From Bacteroidales bacterium (GTDB lineage Bacteria > Bacteroidota > Bacteroidia > Bacteroidales > JAQUTK01), in the NCBI GenBank assembly GCA_028709785.1, contig JAQUTK010000013.1, positions 24,458 through 88,457 on the forward strand: a stretch of 64,000 bases of DNA. Direction: 5' to 3'. Both the position numbers and the translations under genes were made by a program. Numbering within the stretch: position 1 is the first letter of the stretch; each line of letters starts with the position of its first letter. Below are positions 7,739 through 16,062 of the stretch, in pieces. A model generated the notes under the pieces. That model was not told where the DNA came from and ran no database searches. It worked only from the letters and a program-made list of their open reading frames with translations.

Positions 7739-9949
7739 TTACTTATAAATCTTTGCTCCTTTTTTATCAGTAGGCTTCTTGTATTTACTGATTTCTACAT
7801 CCTTAAAGCTAAAAGGCTTTCCGTTGTCTCCATCAAAACCTGAGGAAATATTTTGATTTGTATCTGACACTCTCATGATATCCACCTTCTTGACAGATGA
7901 CTTCAACGGTGGGTATATTAATGTAAATTCGACCATTTTACCCCGATTGCCATTGATAAATATCTTTTGATTGACAGAATAACCACCTTCTATTCCTCTC
8001 AATTGATACTGATCTCCACTTTTCTTATCAATGATTGAAAAGTCATCTTCAAATCGATACCAGTGTGAGTCAAAATCAATTGAAGCAACAAATGTGACCA
8101 GTGTTTCCTCTTTTTGCTTGTCGATATAAAGCACATGCATCGTTCCTTGTTGATAAGGCTCTGGGCTCATCTTCAAATTCTGTGCTACGGTATAAGGATC
8201 TGAGTCAATACTGGCTGTATCTACAATCATATCTTCTGCTTCATCAACCTCCACTGCGTCATCTGCATCTTCAGCATCTACTGCGTTTGCAAAGGGCATA
8301 AAAGCTTTAGTGACCTTTCCTATTTCATTCGCATTTTTTACACCAAATCCTTCCATCATCGTCTGCATGCTACCCATCAGAGTTTCCATCATGACAGGCA
8401 TTATATTCCCTATCAGATTGGAAAACAATTCATCTTGCATGATCTTCATCACTTGCGACGACATTGCCACACCCTTTTCCATAGGAGAAGATTTGGCACT
8501 CTTGATTTTCAGAACATCTTTTCGGATTTGAGTCAGATTATTGATACTTTTATCCAGATCCACTCCTTCAAAAGACTTCTTCAACGCCTCCGACATTCCG
8601 GGTGTCATCTCTTCTACTCCTTGTCCGTTAAACTGAATATTAAGCAATTTGAGAAGCTTCTTGCCATTCATATCGTTGGCACCACCAGACTTCTTGATCT
8701 CTTTGAGAGCATCAACCATGATACCCAGTTGGTCCGCAACACTGTCGATAGATTTTTCGACACTTTTCTCTGTCATAGCTGCCATAGACGGCATTGAAGC
8801 AGCAGTATCAACAACGTTAGTTTTAATTGTATACGTCATATCCATGCCATTGGGCAACTTCTTGACGTAGGATGTATCAGGAAGCGTCATCGCTTCGGAG
8901 TCTGCAACAGGTTTTTCCACATAGCGAACTTCAGCTTTCCCTGTGGTAAAAGAAAACAAGGCAAACAGGATTGCTACATACGGTACAATCATCGCCTGGC
9001 GGAGTTTGGTAAAACGGATCTTTGAGTTGTTCTTCATAATGATAAAACGTTTTTTGATAAATGAACTATTAAAACCATTTGCTAAATAGGGGTTACCTTC
9101 CATCACTTCTTCAAGAAGAGTGGTCTGATATTGATATATTTCCTGACCGTCATCAAGCAGACTCCGATCTGTTTGAAACTCGTCAATGTTACGAAGTTCT
9201 TTGCGCACCCACCACAACACTGGATTGAACCAGAAAATGCGGACAAGCAGTTCAATCGCTATAGCGTCAATATAATGACGGTGACGGATATGCCAACTTT
9301 CATGTTTGACGATGATATCCAGTTTGTTGCCCGACAAGTTTGTGCCGATAAAAATAAAAGTAAGAAAGGAGAAGGGGGTCGGCACTGCCGGATGCACTAT
9401 GACATTATACCCGCCAATCATCTTACGCTCTCCACGATGACGAATATACAGGATGCGGAAAAGTTGAACAATCAACAGAACAAACAAGAAAGCCGTTACC
9501 AATAGATAAACCACTCCTGCAATCTGGGGAATCGTAAGGGACCTTATCCAGCCGTACTGATCTTGTGTCAACTCAGATTCCTTTAATGTGTCAGTAGTTG
9601 CGGAAGATACTGGTTCTATTGTGGATGAGACTTCAGACACCGCGGCAGAACTTACTGTTGGAGATGTCACATCTGGAGAAACAGTCTGAGAAATAGGCGT
9701 TCCACCAATGGTCAGTACCGCAGGGAGTACCGATTGCTTGGGAGCAACTTCTACTACACGTACCGGAGGAGTAAATACCTCAATCTGGAATTGGGATACC
9801 AGAAGAGAGACAAACACGATCGAAAGGAGAAATATACGCGCATGAGTATAGGTTGACTTCTCACGAAAAAGCAGCAGATAAAAAAGAGCCAGCAAGGCTG
9901 ATGCTACCACAAACTTGAAAACCGGCAAGAACAGAGCGAATGTTTCCAT
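7739..9949 (-). CDS. BlaR1/MecR1-like M56 metallopeptidase sensor
   Basis: This 736-residue membrane protein has hydrophobic segments at about 7-27, 37-55 and 141-165 and a zinc-peptidase motif HESWH (H216, E217, H220), followed by FWFNPVLWWVRKELRN and EFQTD, the M56 hallmark. A further hydrophobic segment lies near residue 325, after which comes a long probably periplasmic region rich in Met, Ala and Glu, with a C-terminal domain (about 590-736) that is not a penicillin-binding domain. In the BlaR1/BlaI system the sensor triggers cleavage of the repressor. The BlaI-like repressor gene lies 9 bases upstream in the same operon, so this is presumably its signal-dependent antirepressor. The ligand is unlikely to be a beta-lactam, since no transpeptidase-like sensor is visible. 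Confidence 0.85.
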   Translation of the reverse strand: METFALFLPVFKFVVASALLALFYLLLFREKSTYTHARIFLLSIVFVSLLVSQFQIEVFTPPVRVVEVAPKQSVLPAVLTIGGTPISQTVSPDVTSPTVSSAAVSEVSSTIEPVSSATTDTLKESELTQDQYGWIRSLTIPQIAGVVYLLVTAFLFVLLIVQLFRILYIRHRGERKMIGGYNVIVHPAVPTPFSFLTFIFIGTNLSGNKLDIIVKHESWHIRHRHYIDAIAIELLVRIFWFNPVLWWVRKELRNIDEFQTDRSLLDDGQEIYQYQTTLLEEVMEGNPYLANGFNSSFIKKRFIIMKNNSKIRFTKLRQAMIVPYVAILFALFSFTTGKAEVRYVEKPVADSEAMTLPDTSYVKKLPNGMDMTYTIKTNVVDTAASMPSMAAMTEKSVEKSIDSVADQLGIMVDALKEIKKSGGANDMNGKKLLKLLNIQFNGQGVEEMTPGMSEALKKSFEGVDLDKSINNLTQIRKDVLKIKSAKSSPMEKGVAMSSQVMKIMQDELFSNLIGNIMPVMMETLMGSMQTMMEGFGVKNANEIGKVTKAFMPFANAVDAEDADDAVEVDEAEDMIVDTASIDSDPYTVAQNLKMSPEPYQQGTMHVLYIDKQKEETLVTFVASIDFDSHWYRFEDDFSIIDKKSGDQYQLRGIEGGYSVNQKIFINGNRGKMVEFTLIYPPLKSSVKKVDIMRVSDTNQNISSGFDGDNGKPFSFKDVEISKYKKPTDKKGAKIYK

Positions 9950-9958
9950 GATTGATTA

Positions 9959-10336
9959 TTATTTATTTTTGTTATCGTCCAGAATCTCTACAATCTCTTT
10001 TATCTCTTTCGAAGAAAGTTTCTCCTTTTCAGCAAAGAAGGATATCATCGAAGCAAAGGAGCCTCTGAAGAAGGTATTCTTCACGCTGGTCAGATAGGAA
10101 TCCATATATGCTTCCCGGGTAATTAAAGGATAGTAGCGATGACTCTTGCCAAAGCTCGTATATCCGACAAAGTCCTTGGAAACCAGAATTCGCATAAAAG
10201 TAGATACGGTGTTGTACGCAGGCTTCGGTTCGGGAAGTTCTGCCAAAATATCATTCACAAAGCCCTCTTTTATATCCCAGAGGACGTTCATCAGTTGTAA
10301 CTCAACCTTTGTTAGTTCTTTATTTTCTGCCATCAT
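9959..10336 (-). CDS. BlaI/MecI/CopY-family transcriptional repressor
   Basis: A protein of about 125 residues with the BlaI-type winged helix: LTKVELQLMNVLWDIKEG, then AYNTVSTFMRILVSKDFVG as recognition helix and wing, and a C-terminal helical dimerisation part ending in a Lys/Asn-rich tail. The start at one of two adjacent ATGs (10336 or 10333) is preferred over an upstream in-frame ATG because the family begins just before the KELTKVEL motif. It is first in an operon with the M56 sensor, 9 bases apart. Two palindromic sites just upstream of its -7 element fit autorepression relieved by proteolysis. Confidence 0.9.
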   Translation of the reverse strand: MMAENKELTKVELQLMNVLWDIKEGFVNDILAELPEPKPAYNTVSTFMRILVSKDFVGYTSFGKSHRYYPLITREAYMDSYLTSVKNTFFRGSFASMISFFAEKEKLSSKEIKEIVEILDDNKNK

Positions 10337-10361
10337 ATTTCTTTCTTTAAGTATCACGATG

Positions 10362-10369
10362 CAAACATA
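10362..10369 (-). promoter_or_regulatory. Putative -7 element (TATGTTTG, minus strand) of the blaI-like operon
   Basis: It matches TAnnTTTG on the minus strand, 26 bases before the chosen repressor start and directly beside the first operator palindrome. Confidence 0.6.
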
Positions 10370-10370
10370 T

Positions 10371-10406
10371 AACTAATAGTTTAGTTTTCAAACTAAATGT
10401 TTAGTT
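10371..10406. promoter_or_regulatory. Two tandem BlaI/MecI-type operators
   Basis: Two 16-bp sites, 10371-10386 and 10391-10406, each fit AACTAAnnnTTTAGTT. The second is a perfect dyad of AACTAAA and TTTAGTT around two bases; the first has one mismatch. Their centres are 20 bp apart, about two helical turns, so two repressor dimers could bind the same DNA face. They overlap the region just upstream of the -7 box of the repressor operon. Confidence 0.75.
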
Positions 10407-10506
10407 ATTTCATACAGACGCACATATTTAACTATTCTTTGCAAAAAGAACATTTTCATCAACCGTACTATATCTATTCGTAATCTGTTTATGTTATCAC
10501 AAAAAG

Positions 10507-10838
10507 GTGACCGTCGGACCAGATTCCTTATTTGGTTGTATCGGCTGTGGTCATTGTATGGCGGTTTGTCCTACCGGTGCGATTGAGATTCGGGGAAGAA
10601 AGTTGTCATCGGATGACTTGTATGCGCTGCCTCCTAAAGAGGATGCGGCAAGCTACGAACAACTTCTGGCTTTGATGCAAAGAAGGCGGAGCATCCGGGA
10701 ATTTACAGACAAAGAAGTGTCTCCGGAACAAATTGAGCAAAAATACTTTTCGCTGCGCGATGTGCTCCCATGGGTTTGCATCTGAAACATACCTTCCTGA
10801 TCGGGAGTGAGTATCAAACAAACAGATCTTCTTATTGA
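10507..10838 (+). pseudogene. Remnant of a ferredoxin-nitroreductase fusion gene
   Basis: The frame from a GTG at 10507 encodes a single 4Fe-4S motif (CIGCGHCMAVCPTGA) followed by the start of a nitroreductase domain (MQRRRSIREFTDKEVSPEQIE). It then jumps abruptly to an unrelated-looking end with stop at 10785. In another frame from 10770 the text MGLHLKHTFLIG reads like the very C-terminus of the same nitroreductase family, ending at 10838. Intact relatives have two 4Fe-4S motifs at the front and about 150 more nitroreductase residues. The first cluster and the flavin-binding core are therefore missing and the tail is frameshifted. It is a decayed gene, not a functional short protein. Confidence 0.8.
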
Positions 10839-11095
10839 TATTCCGGATGACGCTTCAGCCAGATGGCGGCAAATGGACAAGTTGCCTTTGGCTTTAATCC
10901 GTTGTCAACAGCGTATTGATATGCAAAACGTACAAGTGAAGTGCCTACACCTCTTCCTTCCAATGGTTGTGGAACTTGGGTGCTGACAATATCAAACGAA
11001 TCTCCTTTCACTTGATATTCCACATAAGCAACTACGCACTCCTGTTCTGTTTCAAAACGTTGTTTCTCAGGAACATGTACAATCTTATAATCCAT
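10832..11095 (-). CDS. Small GNAT-family N-acetyltransferase (YidJ/YjdJ type)
   Basis: A one-domain protein of about 87 residues. The start at the ATG 11093-11095 gives MDYKIVHVPEKQRFET; an upstream in-frame codon is less likely. The core motif PQPLEGRGVGTSLVRFAYQYA contains the acetyl-CoA pyrophosphate-binding Gly-rich turn (GRGVGT), followed by GLKPKATCPFAAIWLKRHPEY, typical of the short GNAT_2-like family that often has a Cys near the active site. The physiological substrate of this family is unsettled. It lies 48 bases from the start-proximal end of nothing else on its strand except the downstream pseudogene tail, which it overlaps by 7 bases on the opposite strand. Confidence 0.8.
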   Translation of the reverse strand: MDYKIVHVPEKQRFETEQECVVAYVEYQVKGDSFDIVSTQVPQPLEGRGVGTSLVRFAYQYAVDNGLKPKATCPFAAIWLKRHPEYQ

Positions 11096-11143
11096 AACAT
11101 TCGTTTTTACAGTCCATCTGATCAATATTAAAAATACAATCGG

Positions 11144-13381
11144 TTAGCGGCCACCTGCCGGAAGATTCTTTAACCAGTATGCCTCCATCGTTTTGCGTAC
11201 ATGCAGAGAAGTTCCTTCCCGCTCACTGATGCCGTGACTTCGCATCGGATAGGATACCTGTGAAAAGATCTTCCCCTGACGGATAAGTTCATTGACAAGA
11301 AGTTCGCAGTTCTGATAATGCACATTATCATCTCCGGTACCATGCATGAGCAGCAGATTACCTTTGAGCCCGGCCACATAGCTGATTGGCGAACCTTTCT
11401 TATATCCTTCCGGATTATTTTGCGGCGTATTCATGTACCGTTCCTGATAGATCGTATCATACAACTTCTGGTCTGCGACGAAAGCAACCGCAATACCCGT
11501 ATGAAACACATCCGGATAACGGAACATACAGTTAAGAGTCTGGCTACCTCCTCCACTCCATCCCGTGATACCAATTCGGGAGAGATCAATAAAAGAGTGC
11601 CTGCGACCCAGATCTAGTATCGCCCGACATTGGTCTTCACTGGCATGTGTGCCAACTTCTCCATAAATGCATTTTCTCCATTCCCTGCCTCTTGGCACAT
11701 TCGCCCCACGATTATCAATACTAATGACAATATAACCCTGATTAGCCATATATTGATTCCATAAGTCACCACCTTGCCATACATCCTGCACGGTCGAGGA
11801 AGCCGGTTCGCCATAGACTTCAATGATAACCGGATACTTTTTGGTAGAATCAAATCCAATGGGTTTAATCATCCAGCAATCCAGGGTAAGATCTCCGGAG
11901 GTCGCTTTGACAAACTCCTTCGGATTGATTCCCAACGCCTTATATTGCTCAAGCCCTTTAGCATTGTCAGTAATCAGACGCACCGATTGATGTTTCGGGA
12001 AAGAAACCATGTCAATCACCGGAGGAGTAGCCGCGTTACTGAACGTATGCACAGCCCATTTGCCGGTAGGCGACATATTGTAAGCATGCTGACCCGCTTG
12101 ACTTCCGGCACTCAGACGTTCTATTTTACCTTTCCCGTTGAGATCCGCCCGATAAAGATAACGCTGTGTGAAATTGTCCGGTGAAGCAATGAAATAGACC
12201 CATCCCTTTTCCTGATCCATACCTACGGAAGAGATATAATCAAATTTCCCGCTGGTAATTGGAATGACTTCTTTGCCATCACGACTCACACGATACAGAT
12301 GGCGATAGCCACTGCGTTCACTCTCCCATGTAAAGTAGCGGTTACCTTTCACCCATTTGATATGGTCATTCGTTTCCAGCCAGGCAGCATCGGTCTCGGT
12401 AAGAATAAGACGAAGTTGCGAGGTGCCGACTGTAGCGATCCATACTTTATTCGTATTCTGTTCACGATTCATCTGTTGGATCAACAGTTCGTTGCTCTCC
12501 GGTATAAAATCCATGCGGGGAAGGTAATTTGCACGGGGATCACCCGGAAGTGGCAACCAGCTAGTTGGGCCACCGGAGACAGAGACTGTTCCAATCCTAA
12601 CTGCTGAATTAAGAGTTCCTGCCTTCGGATATGGAAACTTTGTCACCTTTGGATAGAGTGAATCCACATTGTTTATTATATCAAAGACACCTGTGCCTTT
12701 GGTATCGGACTGCCAGTAAGCAAGGTACTTGCCATCGGGACTCCAGCGGAAGCCGTCACGACAGTCAAACTCCTCTTCATACACCCAGTCAAACGTCCCA
12801 TTAACAATATGATCGTTCCCATCTGTGGTGAGCGGAACAATCCTGGCAGTAGACAGCTCTTCTACATACAAGTTATTGCCCGAAACGTAGGCAACTTTGG
12901 TTCCATCAGGTGCAAACTTGGCAAACATCAATGAAGATTCCGGCAGAGAAGTCCCCAGCCGGCGCAGCGAATGATCCGTGAGTGACAGCACCCAATAATC
13001 GCCGCGGGTATCGTAACGCCAAACTCTGCGGGTATTGGTATAAATAAGGAGTTGTTTGTTATCGGTACTCCAGGAAATGCTTCGCACCTGCAGGGAACGT
13101 CCGGTCTCTGGATTAATCAACAGAGAATCGGGTACCAGCACCTTGCGAATATTATCTTTGGCGGTATATGCGACAATCTCTGTTTTGCCATCTTTATTTC
13201 TTTCTATGGATGTATAGCGTTCCCCATCTTTCAACCAGCTGATACTTCCCATCCCGGTTGTTTGGATGATATTCCCTTGCACTACCCGATCCAACACAAG
13301 CGCCTGTTGCGCAGTTACTCCTGTTTCCCATCCACACAAAAGAAGAGCGGAGAGAACCAAATGCAATCCATTTATTTTCAT
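11144..13381 (-). CDS. Dipeptidyl peptidase IV-family serine peptidase (S9)
   Basis: A 745-residue exported peptidase with a signal peptide ending near VTAQQ. The first about 480 residues form an eight-bladed-type propeller with the DPP IV N-terminal domain, including FDWVYEEEF, whose Glu pair anchors the substrate amino terminus in DPP IV enzymes. The alpha/beta-hydrolase domain carries S609 in GWSGGGSQ, D684/D685 in HGTGDDNVHYQ and H716 in RSHGI, the expected triad. It should release X-Pro or X-Ala dipeptides from peptides in the periplasm. A minus-strand TAnnTTTG element lies about 50 bases upstream, so it is probably transcribed alone. Confidence 0.92.
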   Translation of the reverse strand: MKINGLHLVLSALLLCGWETGVTAQQALVLDRVVQGNIIQTTGMGSISWLKDGERYTSIERNKDGKTEIVAYTAKDNIRKVLVPDSLLINPETGRSLQVRSISWSTDNKQLLIYTNTRRVWRYDTRGDYWVLSLTDHSLRRLGTSLPESSLMFAKFAPDGTKVAYVSGNNLYVEELSTARIVPLTTDGNDHIVNGTFDWVYEEEFDCRDGFRWSPDGKYLAYWQSDTKGTGVFDIINNVDSLYPKVTKFPYPKAGTLNSAVRIGTVSVSGGPTSWLPLPGDPRANYLPRMDFIPESNELLIQQMNREQNTNKVWIATVGTSQLRLILTETDAAWLETNDHIKWVKGNRYFTWESERSGYRHLYRVSRDGKEVIPITSGKFDYISSVGMDQEKGWVYFIASPDNFTQRYLYRADLNGKGKIERLSAGSQAGQHAYNMSPTGKWAVHTFSNAATPPVIDMVSFPKHQSVRLITDNAKGLEQYKALGINPKEFVKATSGDLTLDCWMIKPIGFDSTKKYPVIIEVYGEPASSTVQDVWQGGDLWNQYMANQGYIVISIDNRGANVPRGREWRKCIYGEVGTHASEDQCRAILDLGRRHSFIDLSRIGITGWSGGGSQTLNCMFRYPDVFHTGIAVAFVADQKLYDTIYQERYMNTPQNNPEGYKKGSPISYVAGLKGNLLLMHGTGDDNVHYQNCELLVNELIRQGKIFSQVSYPMRSHGISEREGTSLHVRKTMEAYWLKNLPAGGR

Positions 13382-13428
13382 TTATCTCTTATTTAAGCCA
13401 TGGTTACACAGAACCATACATTCAGTTT

Positions 13429-13436
13429 CAAAAGTA
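13429..13436 (-). promoter_or_regulatory. Putative -7 element (TACTTTTG, minus strand) of the DPP IV gene
   Basis: It matches TAnnTTTG about 48 bases upstream of the peptidase start. Confidence 0.5.
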
Positions 13437-13599
13437 ATATTATTTCATGAATGGCAGAATAGAATTCTCTAACTTTCAGCTTTTGTCCTCTTTACGAAAG
13501 AATGTTCGTAACTTTTCTCTGTATTGCTTGTATCTTTCGGCCGTTTTGACGAATTTCGCCCCGGTTTAAAAATAACAATCACATAATACAGACAAACGA

Positions 13600-14223
13600 A
13601 TGAATTTGTTTTCAAAAATTTTCAAGAACAAAGGCGATAAAGAAACTGAAGCAAAAGGTAACACGGAGGAATATGTCACTCTGATCCGTATTTATCTCCA
13701 GTCAGTAATGGCATTACAGTTAGGAATTACCAACCTGAATTACTTACCCGATCTGGCTAGATTCAAGCGGACCATGGGAGTAACCACCGTTAACGGGAAA
13801 GTCGGTGTGGCAGAAAAATCGCGTTCACGCAAGATTTTATCACAATATTATGGCATGTCAGACTCATTCTTCATCGAGATCGATGCATCAGTAAAGAAGA
13901 ATTGCAAAAACATCAACAGTCTCAATTCCTATTTCTTCCAGTTTCAAGGTTTCTCCAACGACCTCTTATTATTAATGGGCAACCTGATGCAATGGAAATT
14001 CAGGGTACCTTCGATCTTCAAGAGTGTGTTGCGGGGAATGACAGAGAAAACCATCCATGATATTCTGACTAAACCGAGTTTCAAGGCTGTAGACGTACAA
14101 AAGACAGCTGGTAACGTACGTAAGTACAAAGAAACACTTGGTTTCTCCGAAGCATGGATTGTCGAATTTGTCTATAACGTGATCATGCTGGCCAAGAAAG
14201 AGAAGAAAAGCGACCAAAACTAA
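13600..14223 (+). CDS. Conserved hypothetical cytoplasmic protein
   Basis: A 207-residue protein without signal peptide or membrane segment; I do not recognise a domain of known function. It is rich in Lys at both ends (MNLFSKIFKNKGDK and KKEKKSDQN) and predicted mostly helical, with a hydrophobic middle stretch (FSNDLLLLMGNLMQW). It has its own terminator and stands between a peptidase and mutY. It could be a Bacteroidetes-specific housekeeping protein, but nothing in the sequence gives a role. Confidence 0.7.
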   Translation: MNLFSKIFKNKGDKETEAKGNTEEYVTLIRIYLQSVMALQLGITNLNYLPDLARFKRTMGVTTVNGKVGVAEKSRSRKILSQYYGMSDSFFIEIDASVKKNCKNINSLNSYFFQFQGFSNDLLLLMGNLMQWKFRVPSIFKSVLRGMTEKTIHDILTKPSFKAVDVQKTAGNVRKYKETLGFSEAWIVEFVYNVIMLAKKEKKSDQN

Positions 14224-14253
14224 CCGTTTTGATCCTCTGACTTATTTACATAC

Positions 14254-14294
14254 AAACTCCCGAAGATCGTGTTTCACTATCACTTCGGGAGTTT
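14254..14294. terminator. Intrinsic terminator between convergent genes
   Basis: A 12-bp perfect stem (14254-14265 with 14283-14294) with a 17-base loop and a T-run on the plus-strand side. It serves the hypothetical gene and probably mutY. Confidence 0.85.
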
Positions 14295-14300
14295 GATTTT

Positions 14301-15407
14301 TTAGTATACATCCAACAACTCCGGATGACAATGTTCTAAAAACAGGTGAATCAATCGGGATACAGGATAACTCTCAAGTTCCTCTTTGCGTATTTCCCTA
14401 GCACCTTCCACCGATACTTCGCCGGAGATTTCAAGTTCATAAAACGAAGCATGAATCACCTGGTGTGAAAGCACATGCTTGATCTGATAGGCAGGTGAAG
14501 GGAGCACTCTTCCTTCAAGCCATTTTTTCACCGGTTCCGCGTTGGAAAGAAAAGCTTCATCAACAGGAGTATCCGTCTCGACCAATGGCAACTCATATAG
14601 ATTCTTCCAAACATCATTCCCTATCCGTTTCTGAATATAAAGAGTCTCTCCTTTCGACAGGAAGAAATAGGCAAAGTAGCGCGCCCTTGTTTTGGTCTTA
14701 TGCATCTTGACCGGCAATTGGTCAACACATGCATTGTAATAGGCATAACAACGGTTGGCAAAAGGACATTGAGTACAGGAAGGAGAAACAGCAACACACT
14801 GTATGGCACCCATCTCCATCATGGCCTGATTATGAAGACCGGGAGATTTCAGATCAAGAAGCTGCTGTGCCAGATATGAAAAAAGTTTTTTTCCGGAAAC
14901 AGAATCGATAGGATCATCGATACCCAGCAGACGAGAGAGAAAACGATAGACATTACCGTCAACCACCGCATAAGGAGCACCGTATGCAAACGAACAGATC
15001 GCCGCGGCAGTGTAATCTCCCACACCCTTCAAAGAAAGCACATCTTTATGCAATTCAGGAAACTTTCCTCCAAACTGATTCTTGATGGTAAGTGCCGCCT
15101 GATGCAGATTTCGGGCACGGCTATAATACCCCAGACCCTGCCAGTATTTGAGCACTTCATCCTCCTCAGCCTCTGCCAGAGAAAGAACATCAGGGAAACG
15201 GCCGATAAATCTGACATAGTAATCAAAACCTTGCGCGACACGCGTTTGCTGAAGAATAATTTCCGAAATCCATATGCGGTAAGGGTCATCCGTCTCTCTC
15301 CAGGGCAAGGCTCGTTTATTCTCTTCAAACCAAACCCACAACGTCTCGCAAAACTCCTGTTTATAATCTGCAGGAATCAGTATATCAGATGGTTCTTGTT
15401 TTTGCAT
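14301..15407 (-). CDS. mutY: A/G-specific adenine DNA glycosylase MutY
   Basis: A 368-residue base-excision repair enzyme that removes adenine mispaired with 8-oxoguanine. E49 (in ISEIILQQTRV) and D150 (in VVDGNVYRFLSR) match the catalytic pair, LKGVGDYTA is the helix-hairpin-helix, and C204-x6-C211-x2-C214-x5-C220 is the 4Fe-4S cluster motif. The C-terminal about 130 residues form the MutT-like 8-oxoG recognition domain. It diverges from the HU gene; a minus-strand TAnnTTTG element sits 29 bases upstream. Confidence 0.97.
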   Translation of the reverse strand: MQKQEPSDILIPADYKQEFCETLWVWFEENKRALPWRETDDPYRIWISEIILQQTRVAQGFDYYVRFIGRFPDVLSLAEAEEDEVLKYWQGLGYYSRARNLHQAALTIKNQFGGKFPELHKDVLSLKGVGDYTAAAICSFAYGAPYAVVDGNVYRFLSRLLGIDDPIDSVSGKKLFSYLAQQLLDLKSPGLHNQAMMEMGAIQCVAVSPSCTQCPFANRCYAYYNACVDQLPVKMHKTKTRARYFAYFFLSKGETLYIQKRIGNDVWKNLYELPLVETDTPVDEAFLSNAEPVKKWLEGRVLPSPAYQIKHVLSHQVIHASFYELEISGEVSVEGAREIRKEELESYPVSRLIHLFLEHCHPELLDVY

Positions 15408-15435
15408 TTTTATATATTGATATCTATTGAGGTTA

Positions 15436-15443
15436 CAAAACTA
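15436..15443 (-). promoter_or_regulatory. Putative -7 element (TAGTTTTG, minus strand) of mutY
   Basis: It matches TAnnTTTG 29 bases upstream of the mutY start. Confidence 0.5.
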
Positions 15444-15517
15444 CTTGAAATATAGGGGATGAGGAGCAATTTTGCAGAAAAAAAGATGAAAGCGATAGCT
15501 ATGAGAGAAAAAAAATA

Positions 15518-15525
15518 TATCTTTG
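15518..15525 (+). promoter_or_regulatory. Putative -7 element (TATCTTTG) of the HU gene
   Basis: It matches TAnnTTTG 45 bases upstream of the HU start, after an A-rich tract. Confidence 0.6.
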
Positions 15526-15569
15526 CAGCTCAATTAAAAAGATGTGTTTAACGAAATAATTTTATAGAA

Positions 15570-15842
15570 ATGACTAAAGCAGACATTGTGAACGAAATTT
15601 CAAAAAGTACAGGTATCGACAAGGCTACTGTTCTTTCAACTGTTGAGGCTTTCATGGAGACAGTTAAGAACTCTCTCTCTTCAGAAGAAAACGTGTATTT
15701 AAGAGGGTTTGGCAGTTTCATTGTAAAAGAAAGAGCTGAAAAAACTGCTCGCAACATCTCTAAGAATACGACGATTGTGATTCCTGCTCACAGCATTCCG
15801 GCTTTCAAACCGGCTAAGTCGTTTATCATAAAGAAGAAATAA
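15570..15842 (+). CDS. HU-family nucleoid DNA-binding protein
   Basis: Ninety residues, the standard HU/IHF length. It begins MTKADIVNEISKSTGI, has the GFGSFIVKERAEKTARN signature at the base of the DNA-binding arms, and ends in FKPAKSFIIKKK. It bends and compacts DNA as a dimer. It is first in a probable HU / S22-like / rng transcription unit, preceded by its own promoter; a hairpin separates the second and third genes. Confidence 0.95.
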   Translation: MTKADIVNEISKSTGIDKATVLSTVEAFMETVKNSLSSEENVYLRGFGSFIVKERAEKTARNISKNTTIVIPAHSIPAFKPAKSFIIKKK

Positions 15843-15876
15843 TCAAGGTTATATATTTAAAATAGGAGATTAAGTA

Positions 15877-15966
15877 ATGCCAAGCGGAAAAAAAAGAAAG
15901 AGACATAAAATGTCTACTCACAAGCGCAAGAAGAGACTAAAGAAAAACAGACATAAGAAGAAATAA
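15877..15966 (+). CDS. Very small basic protein, AURKAIP1/COX24-like (bS22/mS38-type ribosomal protein)
   Basis: A 29-residue ORF: ATG at 15877, stop at 15964-15966, with an unusually good purine-rich site (AGGAG at about 15864) seven bases upstream. The product is almost entirely Lys, Arg and His (begins MPSGKKRKRHKMSTHKRKK, ends NRHKKK). Family knowledge: Bacteroidetes carry such a peptide between HU and rng; it resembles the C-terminal motif of mitochondrial mS38 (AURKAIP1) and the mycobacterial small-subunit protein bS22. A ribosome-associated role is therefore inferred. Confidence 0.85.
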   Translation: MPSGKKRKRHKMSTHKRKKRLKKNRHKKK

Positions 15967-15987
15967 GTCTTGTGGTTCTAAAGTGAT

Positions 15988-16033
15988 AAAAAGAACAAAC
16001 TTCAAAGTCTGATCTAAGAGGTTTGTTCTTTTT
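15988..16033 (+). terminator. Terminator/attenuator between the S22-like gene and rng
   Basis: A 13-bp perfect stem (15988-16000 with 16021-16033), 20-base loop and trailing T-run. The next gene starts only 30 bases later without an obvious promoter, so partial read-through into rng is likely. Confidence 0.8.
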
Positions 16034-16062
16034 TTATTTTGTAAATTAATCAGAAAACATCA

